A stretch of DNA of 64,000 bases from Colias croceus (Eukaryota; Arthropoda; Insecta; Lepidoptera; Pieridae), in NCBI RefSeq assembly GCF_905220415.1, contig NC_059539.1, positions 930,001 to 994,000 on the forward strand, given 5' to 3'. Position 1 is the stretch's first letter. The number at the start of each line of letters is the position of its first letter. The notes under the pieces are model-generated. The model searched no databases, was not told the DNA's origin, and saw nothing but the letters and a program-made list of their open reading frames with translations. Positions 44,046 to 57,700 of this stretch are shown here, piece after piece. The translations under genes and the position numbers were made by a program.

Positions 44046-47000
44046 TTTTTTTTTCTATTTTGCTATAAACGATCTGCAAAGACTTTGAGCCAGTGTTTCT
44101 GCTGAACTTATCAATATCAGCCTTTTCCTGGCATCAAAAATCACAATTTAAAAAATGCGAAATCGATTCAACTATTCACACAAGATACCTTGAGAAAGTA
44201 AAATACTTTATTTCCATAATATGAAATTAGTGAGTTGATCTAAGTAGATTCTAAGACGCAAATGCATAGTTTACTACATAATATTATGTGGCATGAGTGC
44301 GTCAACAATCTTACTCCCGCAAGCACAGATATAGTTCTGTGCCCGCAAGTACGTGCGTAGGTTTGGCGTAGGTGCGTTGACCATAGAGGAAAGATGTATA
44401 ACTGAGCGTTGACACGCAACATGCCGCTTGATGCGGTGTGCGTGTATCTAAAATGTTAGTTTTCACTTTTCAAAGTATGTATTATGTATGTTTAAGTTTT
44501 GTGCCATTTTAGGCTTGGTAACACCATATTTTAGTTATAGTTCCTCTTTAACAATATTAAAACATTTAGCAATATTACAGTAACGGTGACTTTTACAGCG
44601 ACAGCGAAATAGGTTGCACCAGCGTATTTTTTGCATAGTTCAAGTTATCAAAGTCTCAAAACAAATGACATCTCATTTTGTATTGGAGTCTTAGAGCTAT
44701 TTCTTTTAAATGTTATAAAGGCGCCTCTGGCCAGTTTGTAATAAAATGTATTCATAAAATGTTTGGTATTTGTGGTTCTAACTTTGAACTTAAAAATTTA
44801 CTTCTTATATCCAAAGTAAGTTAAATAAATTATAATAATGAGTGAGTGTATGTCATGTGTGTATTCTTATAAGTAATAACTTAATAAAACAAACAGGGTA
44901 AACATCAAATAAAACAAGAAAATTCATTTACAATATTTTTTTATTCAATATAATAATCTTAATAAATCCAAAATATTTACACAATACAAAAACATACTAT
45001 ATGACCTTGATCAACGTCCGTCTCCGCATGTTTTCCATATTATTACACAACAAACCATGTTTTGTTAACTTCTACTATATAACTCTAATCTGAAAGGATA
45101 TCAGAAACCGCGTCCTGCGCCTCTAGCGATTACGTTACAACTAAAATATTCTATTTATTTACGAATTCATTTACGAATCAATGTTCTCGGAAACCATTTG
45201 GACTTCGATCTATCTACGTTTACAGAGTTAGCTCCCCGCTCCCGCCAAAGCTATGCGTTAATATTAACAAATCACAGATAAAATAGAATATTTTTAGCCT
45301 TTGCACAGATTATATAGAGAAATGTATATTCGCGTACAACTAATTTACACATCGTATCTTAGCAAATTTACGTGAACAGGAGGCGGTCTGATTACAGCAA
45401 GTATTGCACATTTTGTGGTATGATGTCTAATTTTTTTTACAATTTAGCAATATTTATTTATATTATTATATAATCGAAATTTCATTTTGCCGATACATTT
45501 TTTATATTTATAGAACACAAGACATTACACCAAAAAATGATATCGAAAAGCGACAAGCACTTTTGTATTAAATTAACAATTAACATACATTTGTAATGTA
45601 AGCCTAAGTAGAAAAATTAATTGATTTACTTTAAGGTTGCTTAATATCAGGGACAATTTGCGTTTCAAATGCTTTTATTGAATTATTGTTCAGTTTACTT
45701 CAAATCGGAGCACGACTGGAATATGTGAGATAGAAAATAATTTGACATTCAACAAAGACATCGCTAACTGCAAATATCTCATAGGTGACCTACACTCGAC
45801 TCGCTTCGTCAATATACTGGCGGTACACGAGTCAAATGAAAAGATTTATCTATACTATAGAATTCAATTAAGTATATTATGTAGAAAGGAATAGATCTTT
45901 GCTATAGACAAGATGAAGAGAATAGAAGAGATGGTCATAGACAATTCACGGGCCCATAGACAATGTAGAATGTCAGCTTGTTGGGCGCCATTACATTATC
46001 CGTCGGCCATTTCAATAACAGGATGCTACTGCATGCACTACGCCCCTTGGAATGCGATTACAAAAAAATACATCTACAACTGCCACAGATTGTAAAATCC
46101 ACCGATACGATTCCCTTATAAACAAATATAATTATATTATATAATATACATAATAAATGACGTCACGTTCACTGAATGATTAGCGTTCTAATAGAGCTGA
46201 TAGTCTAATTTCATCTAAACTAAATAGATATAACGATCTCTACGCGTCGTCGCGACGGGACGGCAAATTAATGAAAATGATAAAAAAAATATATAAAAAA
46301 ATACATTATTACCGCCGATAGAATACATACCGCAAGATTATAAGAGTAAGTTTATCAAAGAATCTTCACTTTATCAGAGTTGACATAAATATCAAACGCA
46401 TGTATTCTACTGGCGAATGAATTGATTGAACCAAATACATATATAATATACAATAATCCTACAGAGTTGTAAATGTACACGCAACATGATTTAATGAGTG
46501 GAATATGACTATCGCCACAGAACGACGGAACCAAAATAATAATAAAAAAATCCATAAAATCAATACCAATTAATTTAATAATACATTTATATGTAGAGCT
46601 AAAAAATATAAATTTATAGCAAGGCTTTAATAATTAAAACCCTTTGCTTCAATAAAATTGATTCCAACAAACCGATAATCATTTATATAGTGATATTAAA
46701 ATTTCGCCGTTCTGCAAACGACAGTTCTACGAGCTTTTACTCTTTGCCGAGTAACGCGTTACTTTTGAATCGATCCATTTTCGCACGGGTTGTAACTTGT
46801 ACATATTTTTGATAGCAATTTTTTGACTCAAAGTAACGAATCAATGTTTTTATTGCATTTTTATATGAACGTATATTATATCGACCGTCCGCTACTCAGC
46901 ATAGTGTAAGCCTTCACAAAATGATTATTAATTGGGTATAATTAAAGTGTTTCGTGTGAATCCAGCCTTACGAAGCCGTGACCTAAGTGAACAGAAAAAG

Positions 47001-47285
47001 ATACATTAATTTTTTTGTTAATATTTTATTAGTTCATAACAATATTTTCTCTTAACATTACGTATCTTAAATGCACCGTCACCCAATAGTGAATCTTCGA
47101 ATGAACTGTAAATGATGGAACAAGAGTAAATATAGATTCTAACTATCCTACTAATTAATTATTGCTTTATATTATGCTTATTAATTAATCTGAAATATAT
47201 TTTGATCTTTTTACATCGTAATAAGAAATAGTTATTTTGATTTAATCAAAATGATACCCAATGCGGACTGAGGTAATAATAAAAA

Positions 47286-47449
47286 GACGTGTGGCACTCG
47301 GGGACTGCCGCGGTAAAGCTATTGCATGCTATGCCTTCAAGCCACACCTCCGCCCGTCGGAGTGGGGAGCGTGAGGTTTTTTCGTTACGGAATTTCTGGA
47401 TTCGGTCCCCGCGCTCAAGGCCCGCGATAGAAGCTATGCAATAGCTTAA
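47286..47449 (+). repeat. Dispersed repeat of about 165 bp, copy 2
   Basis: Nearly identical to 40605-40768 in the same orientation. Small differences are an extra ATGC near GCTATTGC and a change at GGAATTTCTGGATTCGG. It is non-coding, between the CREC gene and Rab5. Confidence 0.75.
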
Positions 47450-48059
47450 TAAATCTACTGGACCAATTTTGCTGAAATTCGGTATAACAAGTGAACAAAA
47501 CTAACTGTTAAATATGTGTGTATATTGTTCAGTAATAATAAAATCTACATGAATTGAGATGAAAGAGAAACAATGAATTTATAACTAAATTAAACATAGG
47601 CAAATCCAGGTAAAATAACTAGTAATTAGTTATACATATAATTATGACGTCAGTACCTCAGCCCCCGCGCACCGCGCCACCCCCGACACACTCGCACTGC
47701 CTCTGGAAATTGAAAAATGTCACTATTAAAAGGGAGTATTTTCGTTTTTATTTTAATGCGTTATTATAATAGTGTGTATGTGTGTGTGTGAGAAAGAGAG
47801 AGATGTGTTTATCAGTGATACTATTAGTAGTGTAGGATGTGTGCAGTGCACAAATTTTTTTTGCCACATTTAGTGCGTGTGTATGGTTCGGAGTAATTGT
47901 ATAGTGCATGTGGTGAATCTTCGTGTACGGTAATGTATTGTGTGTGGTATGTTTTCTTTTCAGTTGTAGCTCACAAAAAAGAGATGCAAATGCTGGTGAA
48001 TGTGATGTCTTGCCGCGTGTTGCAATTTGGTATTTCTCTGTCGTGTCAAGTGGTGTTAT

Positions 48060-48720
48060 TTGGTATCACGTTTATATCGTGCCGTATAATCGTGTTGTTT
48101 GTCGTATCAAATAATATCGTGTCGTATCATATCGTGTCGTGTCGCTGTGTTGCCGGCTATCGTGTCGTGTCATGTCATTGTGTTGACGGCTATCGTATCG
48201 TGTCGTGGTGTTGCCGGCTATTGTGTCGTGTCGTGTCGTGACGTTCTGTTGACGGCTATCGTATCGTGTCGTGTCGTTGTATTGCCGGCTATCGTATCGT
48301 ATCGTGTCGCTGTGTTGCCGGCTATCGTATCGTGTCTTGTCATATCGTGTCGTATCGTATCGTATCGTGTCGTGTCGTTGTATTGCCTGCTATCGTATCG
48401 TGTCGTGTCGTTGTATTGCCGGCTATCGTATCGTGTCATGTCGCTGTGTTGCCGGCTATCGTGTCGTGTCGTGTCATTGTGTTGACGGCTATCGTATCGT
48501 GTCGTGGTGTTGCCCGCTATCATGTCGTGTCGTGTCGTGTCGTTGTATTGCCGGCTATCGTATCGTGTCGTGTCGCTGTGTTGCCGGCTATCGTGTCGTG
48601 TCATTGTGTTGACGGCTATCGTATCGTGTCGCTGTGTTGCCGGCTATCGTGTCGTGTGGTGTGGTGTCGTGTGGTGTCGCGTCGTGTGGTGTCGCGTCGT
48701 GTGGCGTCGCGTGGCCCCTT
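48060..48720 (-). repeat. Minisatellite in the Rab5 3' UTR
   Basis: About fifteen units of roughly 33 bp, read on plus as TTGCCGGCTATCGTATCGTG then TCGTGTCG(T/C)TG. Within units there is a 5-bp beat (CGTGT or CGTAT). It grades into a GTGGTGTCGC array that ends only about 20 bp from the Rab5 stop codon. In the Rab5 transcript sense the units read GCCGGCAA(C/T)ACA and repeated ACGAC/ACGAT. Open frames across it are by-products of the repeat. Confidence 0.88.
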
Positions 48721-48737
48721 GCACGTACCGGCGGGTA

Positions 48738-51700
48738 TCACTTGCAGCAGGTGGAGGCGCGCGGCGTGTCCCCGTCGGCGAGGCGCCGCGCGCCGCCCGC
48801 CGCCCCGCCCGCACCGCTCTCGCTCTTTGGTAACTTGTTCGCTGCAATCATAACGATAAATTAATTAAAATAAGGATAAATAAATTAAAATAAATGTGTG
48901 CGTGTACTAGTGTACACACGTAAGAAGTGAAACTTCTTTATGACCCTATTTTTCAAAAAATAATTTACTACATATATTATGCAACTTTACAGAAATACAT
49001 CGAATCAAGATGGCGCGTAACGGAAAAATGTTACACAAAATTTTTTTCCAACCCCGATAAAGAAGTTTCACTTCAATAAGTCAACTACTTTAAAACTAAT
49101 GATCACACAATTAAAGTTTTTTTATTATTAATTGATGAAGTAAGCTAAAATATGGCTTTTAATGGTACTCGCAGATAGATTTAGAACGCCCTAGAACAGC
49201 CTTTCCCAACCTTTAACAAAGGCAGACCCCTAGCGCCACCTGACCATGATCCCCGGACCCCCAAATTTAAAAAAAAGATTAATTTCTGGCAATGTTTTTG
49301 TATGAAATAGCTTAGCCATCACTTGACAAATTATTCCATATTAAAACTGAAAATTACAAAGTCTGGCCATCAGAAAAGTCTGGTCACTAAGCTTTCGTAA
49401 TTTTTGTTTGCGAACCCCAGGTTGGGAAACGCTGCCCTAGAAGATATCGTTGGAACGAAATTAGTTCACGTGTCAAATTAACCCTCATAGAAGACGTAAG
49501 TCACGCGTGCACTCACCGATAGCTAAAAAGATGTCGTTCACGTTCATGGCGGTCTTGGCGCTCGTCTCCATGAAGAGCAGCCCGTTCTCGTCCGCGTAGG
49601 CCTGCGCCTCGTCGAACTCGACCATCCGCTTGGCGGCGAGGTCGTTCTTGTTGCCCGCGAGCGCGATCACGATCGACGGCGACGCCTGCCGCTGCAGCTC
49701 CTTCACCCAGTTCTTGGCGCGACCGAATGTGTCCTGGAATAAGTGATTACGTATGAGATAGGGTTCAACCCATTGAGCCCCAAGCGACCCGATCGGTCCA
49801 CGACACAATAGATTTTCTATTGTGTCTGTGTTTCCGGGGCCTGAGTTATTAAACTGAAAGTAATTACACTGAGATCTTAGTGAGACAGAACAGGTTTTGA
49901 TTATTATGATAGAACACATTTAAATCGAGATCATTACATGTTGAAAATAAAATAAAAAATAAAAATAAAAATCATTTATTGAACCCGAATACATTACACA
50001 AAAAAGAGGACCCCAGACTCCTAATTTAGCTTTCGCTGTGTTTCAGGAGCCTTTCCCATACAAATGTGTCCTAAAATTTTTCAATCGAGTTCGTTGGGGG
50101 AATGAATTTATTCTGCAAACAATATTATCAAAAATGTTTAAAAATATTTTAAAATAAAATCTCTCTCTCTGGCATGATCTGACAAATTGCAAACTGTTTC
50201 AATTTCTTCTTCTTGCAATTCGAGTAACTAATACAATCAAATATTGGTTGTACTTTTGAAGTCATTCTCGCTTAAAAAAATAAATATATCAAGGATATAT
50301 TCTAGTAAAAGTTAAAATAGATAAACATAGCCATCCAATATTACAAATAAATAAGTTTTTGTAAGCCCTTTTCACCAAACAATTGTTGAACAATAGAAGT
50401 ATTGTAATGATCTCTTTATTCATCATTATCACCTTCATTTACATTATCAACGTGATTTACAAAAATAAATTATAATTAAACGTCTTTGCCCTTTTTATTA
50501 TTATCTTTCGGTCGTTTATTGCGCAGATGAATAAATAAACATCGTAGAAGCAGACGATGCTAATGTTTACAGTATCTAAATAGGGCTTTGCCCTTACAAA
50601 GAATGTTGGCCAGTCAATGAATGTGGATAGATAACGTTATCGCCGCTGGTCTGGCGAAGCGTCTGAGTTTAGAATTGCATTTCCCTATAAATAGGAAGTT
50701 CATTCTAAAATCATAGCAACGTAAAAGGTAGTTTTCTATCTTGTTTGTATGGATGTCTTTGAAGCATTACGAATAATTTCAGCGAACAATTTTCAGCGAT
50801 TTTGATCTCTAATTGTTTTTCTTACGATAACAATTACAACTAACTCAATTAAGTGCTTATAAATTAAAATTAACTAGAAATTAAAGACTTTTTAACGGAT
50901 TTTAAACACGATTCATTAATTATATTATTTTTCCGACGTTTCGAACACTTTACAGCGAGCGAGGTCACGGGGAGACGCGCGTAAATCGCGTTTAAAATCC
51001 GTTAAAAAATCTTTAATTTCTAAATGTATAATACTCGTGTAAAATCAAACACTAAAATTAACTATATCTAATAATTATCGGTTACCAGATTTATTTAAAT
51101 TAAACATTTGTATGGCTAATTAATCTTTACATTTTATTCTACTCGTAACAGTGTCTACAATAAACGAATCAAGTACGTCTTTTACGCGAGATGTTTAGAG
51201 CATCAGCCATAAAAGTGTACACTGATGTATTGCAGATCTTGTACCGAGATGAAGCCGTTAAACTAATCGCTTGATTAAAAGACTCAATTATCAGTATCTT
51301 TGGAGAATGTCGAACATACAAGAGAATCGGTTGTGGTGTAAATGGCGTGAATATTCGTATAAGTATAAAACCTATCAACTTTTATGTTTAAAACTATATG
51401 GGTCTGCAATCTTGTGGTCTTTTGTGAAACATAAAGATAATTTATTTAGACATATTATATGCCTACTTTAGAACATTTCTAGAGAAGTTTTTACTAGATG
51501 GAGTACATATAAATAACGTGCTATGTAAAGTGTAAATGTGAATAGATTCATGACACATTTATATTAGTTATTCCAATGTTTATACATTGGAATAACTAAT
51601 ATTCTAGCGTTTTCGTCCACTTTGCATGCAGGCGATAAAAAGGGGATAGATGGGAAAATTGAAGCAGTTTTTCAACTTCGAACAGACGATAAATAGTCGC

Positions 51701-54700
51701 CTGTACCTCCGCTTTACTTCAAGGGACCAACCCCACTTGGCATTGACGGCTACAACTTGGCAAACCATCCGGTCCCACCGCCTGACGCTGACGTAAACAC
51801 TCGTATGATCGATATTCGGTTTGCTTCTCTAATATCGCCTTGAACTCGAAGACTTATGCGTGCAATGCGATTGTCGGCACACGCACGCACCGATTATAAC
51901 ACATGTTTTACTGAGACTTACATAATACAATATAAATAACTGGAAAACGCAATCCGGTAATGAAATGTTGATTAATCTGGCTGGTAAGGGCAGAGAATCT
52001 TGTGCAGTAAGGCTACCCATTCACATGCAGACTGCAGTCACAACACGGGGTCATAATAATTAGCAAGCGATGCATGCGTTTATGAAATCTTAAGGACACT
52101 GACAAATTTTGTCTTGCTTAATGCATTTATTATTTTAAGATGTTTTTATATCCCTTTTTTACGAAATGATGAAAGGAATGACATTATGATAATACACACG
52201 TATAATATAATTAGATTGGTTATCAAAGATACGCCCGCTACACGTGATTGCTTATCACGTAGCATTAATTAGTTTATTATTTCTGTATCTTAGTCACTTT
52301 ATGTCTAATTTATTATTGTTAAAAGTTTAATACAATTGTCCACATTTGTTAATTTTACTATCTCATCCTATACACAAAAAATCATAAAATTCCAATAGTA
52401 TTTTATTATGACACTCGCTCGGTGTCGCATATTCGGCTTGAGAATGCGCAAGGAAACAATCATCTACATCTTGTACATACTATTAAGTCATGAATTATCT
52501 AAAATATAAGACCAAGAGCAACTTCTGAAGATCATACACGTTTTGTTCAACGAAAGTGCCTTCAAAAACTTAGCACCATCCATCAAGGTGGTTCAAATAT
52601 GGCCGCTAATGAAGACGTCGATCGCGAGTATATGAAACACAATGATCTTCGACCGTGACCGAGTAAAGACGCGTGACATGTGTATTCTTGTCCAATAATT
52701 TTATCATTTACCGGGATGTTACCTTGCTTAACTTTTCGTAATACCTCCCTATTTTTTGCCAAGAGACAAGCTATATTTTTTTTATATACTTCCTTTTTGA
52801 ATTATGAATGTGAAGACATTCATAATTTGGAAAAGGGTACTAGGACATATTCAAAAAGGAATTTAAACTTGTTAAATACCATCGAAAATGTTTAACTTTA
52901 AATACGCGAACAAAACTATTGCCTGGATAGTTTTAATTATAACGTAAAGTAAAACAATATGCAAGTTTCAACATCCCATCAATCGCTAATTTTCCACTTC
53001 TCATTATTTATAAATTGGCTTTGGCTTTGGTCTATTTCCTTGTTCAGATGTAAATGATGTTCTTTGATTTAAGTATTTCAAAGTTTCATTCATGTGTACA
53101 AAAAGTTGATCCCTTGTACAGAATCCTACAGTCCCTATAAACGGAACAAGTGGAGTCAAACCAACAATACCTACAACTTCTTAACATCAACAAACAAAGA
53201 CTCAACCATAAAACCATCTTACATTTCACACAATTGGCAAATCAGCTTATCACTTAGCGAATAGCCTTGCTTTGTGTCGCTGTAACGAGCCGCTCATATT
53301 GCGAGATCAAAAAGTGGTCTTGAGATGGTCTCTTTTTGTGACCAAAGTGCAGCAAATTATTATAAGGGGGTATATATTGCATTTATGTATTTCACAGAGG
53401 AGTATATGACCAGCCTTTTGTGACAAGCATTCAGTCTACCAAAATATAAACTATATTTTTTTGTTATTATATATTATATTAATGTCTCATGTATATGAGA
53501 CATTAATTGTTCTACCAGTGTACTAAGGTCTGGCCAGTCAAGCCTTTCTCAAAAGCTTAACCACATTTAACAAACATGAAATAATTAATATACACAAGAA
53601 TTTCAAAAACTAATTCATTTACACATAATATAGCCTTGACATTTAACTTATTAATGAGCTACATACCAATTAATTTATTTCACTTGAAATTACCTACGCC
53701 ACTAAACCTAGTAATGCTAAAACAAGACTGCAAACACTACCTATGTGAAGTTGGCAACTAACTGAATAAAAATGAGTGTTTCTCAATTCTATACGATTGT
53801 ACTAGGTTTGTACCGGATTGTACCGCTTTTTATTTCGTTTGTACCCCAAAGAGGTGGGGAGAAACATAGGGTCGTAGTTATATAGTTCGCTGCTAACTGA
53901 ATAAAAATGAGTGTTTCTCAATTCTATTCGATTGTACTAGGTTTGTACCAGAACGTACCGCTTTTTATTTCGTTTGTACCCCAAAGAGGTGGGGGGGAAC
54001 ATAGGATCGTAGTTATATAGTTTGCTGCCGACCTAGAAATACAGCATTTTTTTAATGCTAACTCAAAGCATTTTGTTTGTACCGGATTGTACCGTTATCA
54101 GAACCGAAAAAAATATATAAAAAAACTAATATTCACGTTTATATAAATATACATGAAGATACTAAAGAAAATTCGACTAACTGAATAAAAATGAGTGTTT
54201 CTCAATTCTATTCGATTGTACTAGGTTTGTATCGGATTGTACCGCTTTTTATTTCGTTTGTACCCCAAAAAAGTGGGGAGAAACATAGGGTCGTAGTTAT
54301 ATAGTTCGCTGCCGACCTAGAAATACAGCATTTTTTTAAATGCTAACTCAGAGCATTTCGTTTGTACCGGATTGAACCGTTATCAGAACCGAAAAAAAAA
54401 TATATTAAAAAACTAATATTCACGTTTATACATATAAATATTTATGAAGATACTAAAGAAAATTTGACTAACTGAATAAAAATGAGTGTTTCTCAATTCT
54501 ATTCGATTGTACTAGGTTTGTACCAGAACGTACCGTTTTTTATTTCGTTTGTACCCCAAAGAGGTGGGGGGAAACATAGGGTCGTAGTTATATAGTTTGC
54601 TGCCGACCTAGAAATACAGCATTTTTTTATGCTAACTCAAAGCATTTCGTTTGTACCGGATTGTACCGTTATCAGAACCGAAAAAAATATATAAAAAAAC

Positions 54701-57700
54701 TAATATTCACGTTTATATAAATATACATGAAGATACTAAAGAAAATTCGACTAACTGAATAAAAATGAGTGTTTCTCAATTCTATTCGATTGTACTAGGT
54801 TTGTATCGGATTGTACCGCTTTTTATTTCGTTTGTACCCCAAAGAGGTGGGGAGAAACATAGGGTCGTAGTTATATTTCGCTGCTAACTGAATAAAAATG
54901 AGTGTTTCTCAATTCTATTCGATTGTACTAGGTTTGTACCAGAACGTACCGCTTTTTATTTCGTTTGTACCCTAAAGAGGTGGGGGGAAACATAGGGTCG
55001 TAGTTATATAGTTTGCTGCCGACCTAGAAATACAGCATTTTTTTAATGCTAACTCAAAGCATTTCGTTTGTACCGGATTGTACCGTTATCAGAACCGAAA
55101 AAAATATATAAAAAAACTAATATTCACGTTTATATAAATATACATGAAGATACTAAAGAAAATTCAACTAACTGAATAAAAATGAGTGTTTCTCAATTCT
55201 ATTCGATTGTACTAGGTTTGTACCAGAACGTACCGCTTTTTATTTCGTTTGTACCCCAAAGAGGTGGGGAGAAACATAGGGTCGTAGTTATATAGTTCGC
55301 TGCTAACTGAATAAAAATGAGTGTTTCTCAATTCTATTCGATTGTACTAGGTTTGTACCAGAACGTACCGCTTTTTATTTCGTTTGTACTCCAAAGAGGT
55401 GGGGGGAAACATAGGGTCGTAGTTATATAGTTCGCTGCCGACCTAGAAATACAGCATTTTTTTAATGCTAACTCAAAGCATATCGTTTGTACCGGATTGT
55501 GCCGTTATCAGAACCGAAAAAGATATATTAAAAAACTAATATTCACGTTTATATAAATATACATGAAGAAACTAAAGAAAATTTGCCTAACTGAATAAAA
55601 ATGAGTGTTTCTCAATTCTATTCGATTGTACTAGGTTTGTACCAGAATGTACCGCTTTTTATTTCGTTTGTACCCCAAAGAGGTGAGGAGAAACATAGGG
55701 TCGTAGTTATATAGTTCGCTGCTAACTGAATAAAAATGAGTGTTTCTCAATTCTATTCGATTGTACTAGGTTTGTACCAGAACGTACCGCTTTTTATTTC
55801 GTTTGTACTCCAAAGAGGTGGGGAGAAACATAGGGTCGTAGTTATATAGTTCTGTAAAAAAACATTGTCGCTAATTCTTTGCTGATTCACATAATATTTT
55901 TGAATCATCATTGAGCACTCAAGAGCACCACTTCCACAATTCATTTTCGACCTACTTCGACTATATTACGTGATAATTGAATATTACGATAAGTGTTCCG
56001 TTTCTCATCGTTTGTACCGCTGGGCAAACCTTCCATACCTTCTTCCAATAGAGAAAACCACCGATTACGAATGTATTCTTGGGAAACTTTCGTAATTCCA
56101 CAAGATTACAACCACAGTTGACATCTGTCAACACACTTAACGATTACACCCTGTATATCTATACTGTAATCGTTAAGTGTGCACAGGCGATTATTCTGTA
56201 ACTATTACAGATATCAAAAAACTTTAAACTGATATCGAAAGTACTTGACCTAATGAGAAAATGGCCATAATAAATTTTTACACAGTTAGTCGAATTTTCA
56301 TTTTTATTCAGTTAGTCGAATTTTCTTTAGTATCTTCATGTATATTTATATAAACGTGAATATTAGTTTTTTAATATATTTTTTTTCGGTTCTGATAACG
56401 GTACAATCCGGTACAAACGAAATGCTTTGAGCATCGACCACACAACCACTTTGAGTTAGCATTTAAAAAAAATCTGTATTTCTAGGTCGGCAGCGAACTA
56501 TATAACTACGACCCTATGTTTCCCCCCACCTCTTTGGGGTAAAAACGAAATAAAAAGCGGTACGTTCTGGTACAAACCTAGTACAATCGAATAGAATTGA
56601 GAAACACTCATTTTTATTCAGTTAGCAGTGAACTATATAACTACGACCCTATGTTTCTCCCCACCTCTTTGGGGTACAAACGAAATAAAAAGCGGTACAA
56701 TCCGGTACAAACCTAGTACAATCGAATAGAATTGAGAAACACTCATTTTTATTCAGTTAGCAGCGAACTATATAACTACGACCCTATGTTTCTCCCCACC
56801 TCTTTGGGGTACAAACGAAATAAAAAGCGGTACAATCCGGTACAAACCTAGTACAATCGAATAGAATTGAGAAACGCTCATTTTTATTCAGTTAGCAGCG
56901 AACTATATAACTACGACCCTATGTTTCTCCCCACCTCTTTGGGGTACAAACAAAATAAAAAGCGGTACAATCCGGTACAAACCTAGTACAATCGTATAGA
57001 ATTGAGAAACACTCATTTTTATTCAGTTAATTGCCAACTTCACATAGGTGCAAACACTAGCTTTCGTGTTTCACATCGATAAAATGCCGGCAGGGACTCA
57101 GAACTCATACAATAATTACGTAGAAAATGCGAAAACAATTCTAGCTTCGATCGATGATATACAGCTACTAACATTAACCCATGTGTTAGCTCGTATATAG
57201 AAATATCAACAAAATTTAGTAATGTTGTCAAAATTCGAAGTATGTATTTTGTCATGAAGCAGTATTTTATTTCAGGATCCTATAATGAACAATGGTCTAA
57301 GATTCGAATATGAAACGAAACCTAACGGTTTGATACGAGAATCAAATTTATTTTATAATAAATTACATATATTATAAAATAAATTAAAAATGGGTAGACA
57401 ACAGAAATCCTGGACAGAATATTTTTAATTATTTTTTGAAAAATGATTTTTCATAAAATGTTGCAAAATTAAGATAATAATAAAATTTTATACTGGACTT
57501 AAAGTATAGAGCATATAGAATGTGCAATCGTAGGGTAGACTACTATTTACCTGGACGAACTACTGGGTAGACAGGTATAAACAGGTATGTCAATACTAGT
57601 TACTTTCACTAGATTTGATAATAGAAAAAAAATTATATCAGCATAAGCGCTGTTTTATTCTGAACACGATGATATAGGGTAGACTGCAAAAAAATTGGTC

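Larger units (their letters stand above)
43715..48059. other. Convergent intergenic region, CREC to Rab5
   Basis: The two genes run towards each other. Apart from the repeats listed I see only AT-rich sequence. Candidate Rab5 polyadenylation signals on the minus strand are at 47747-47752 and near 44939-44944, so the Rab5 3' UTR could be from about 1 to almost 4 kb long. Confidence 0.4.

Noticed and set aside
48099..48853. Long frames rich in Ser, Cys, Arg and Val (plus) or Asp, Thr, Arg (minus) near 48 kb
   Set aside because: They come from the minisatellite in the Rab5 3' UTR; the composition follows the repeat period.
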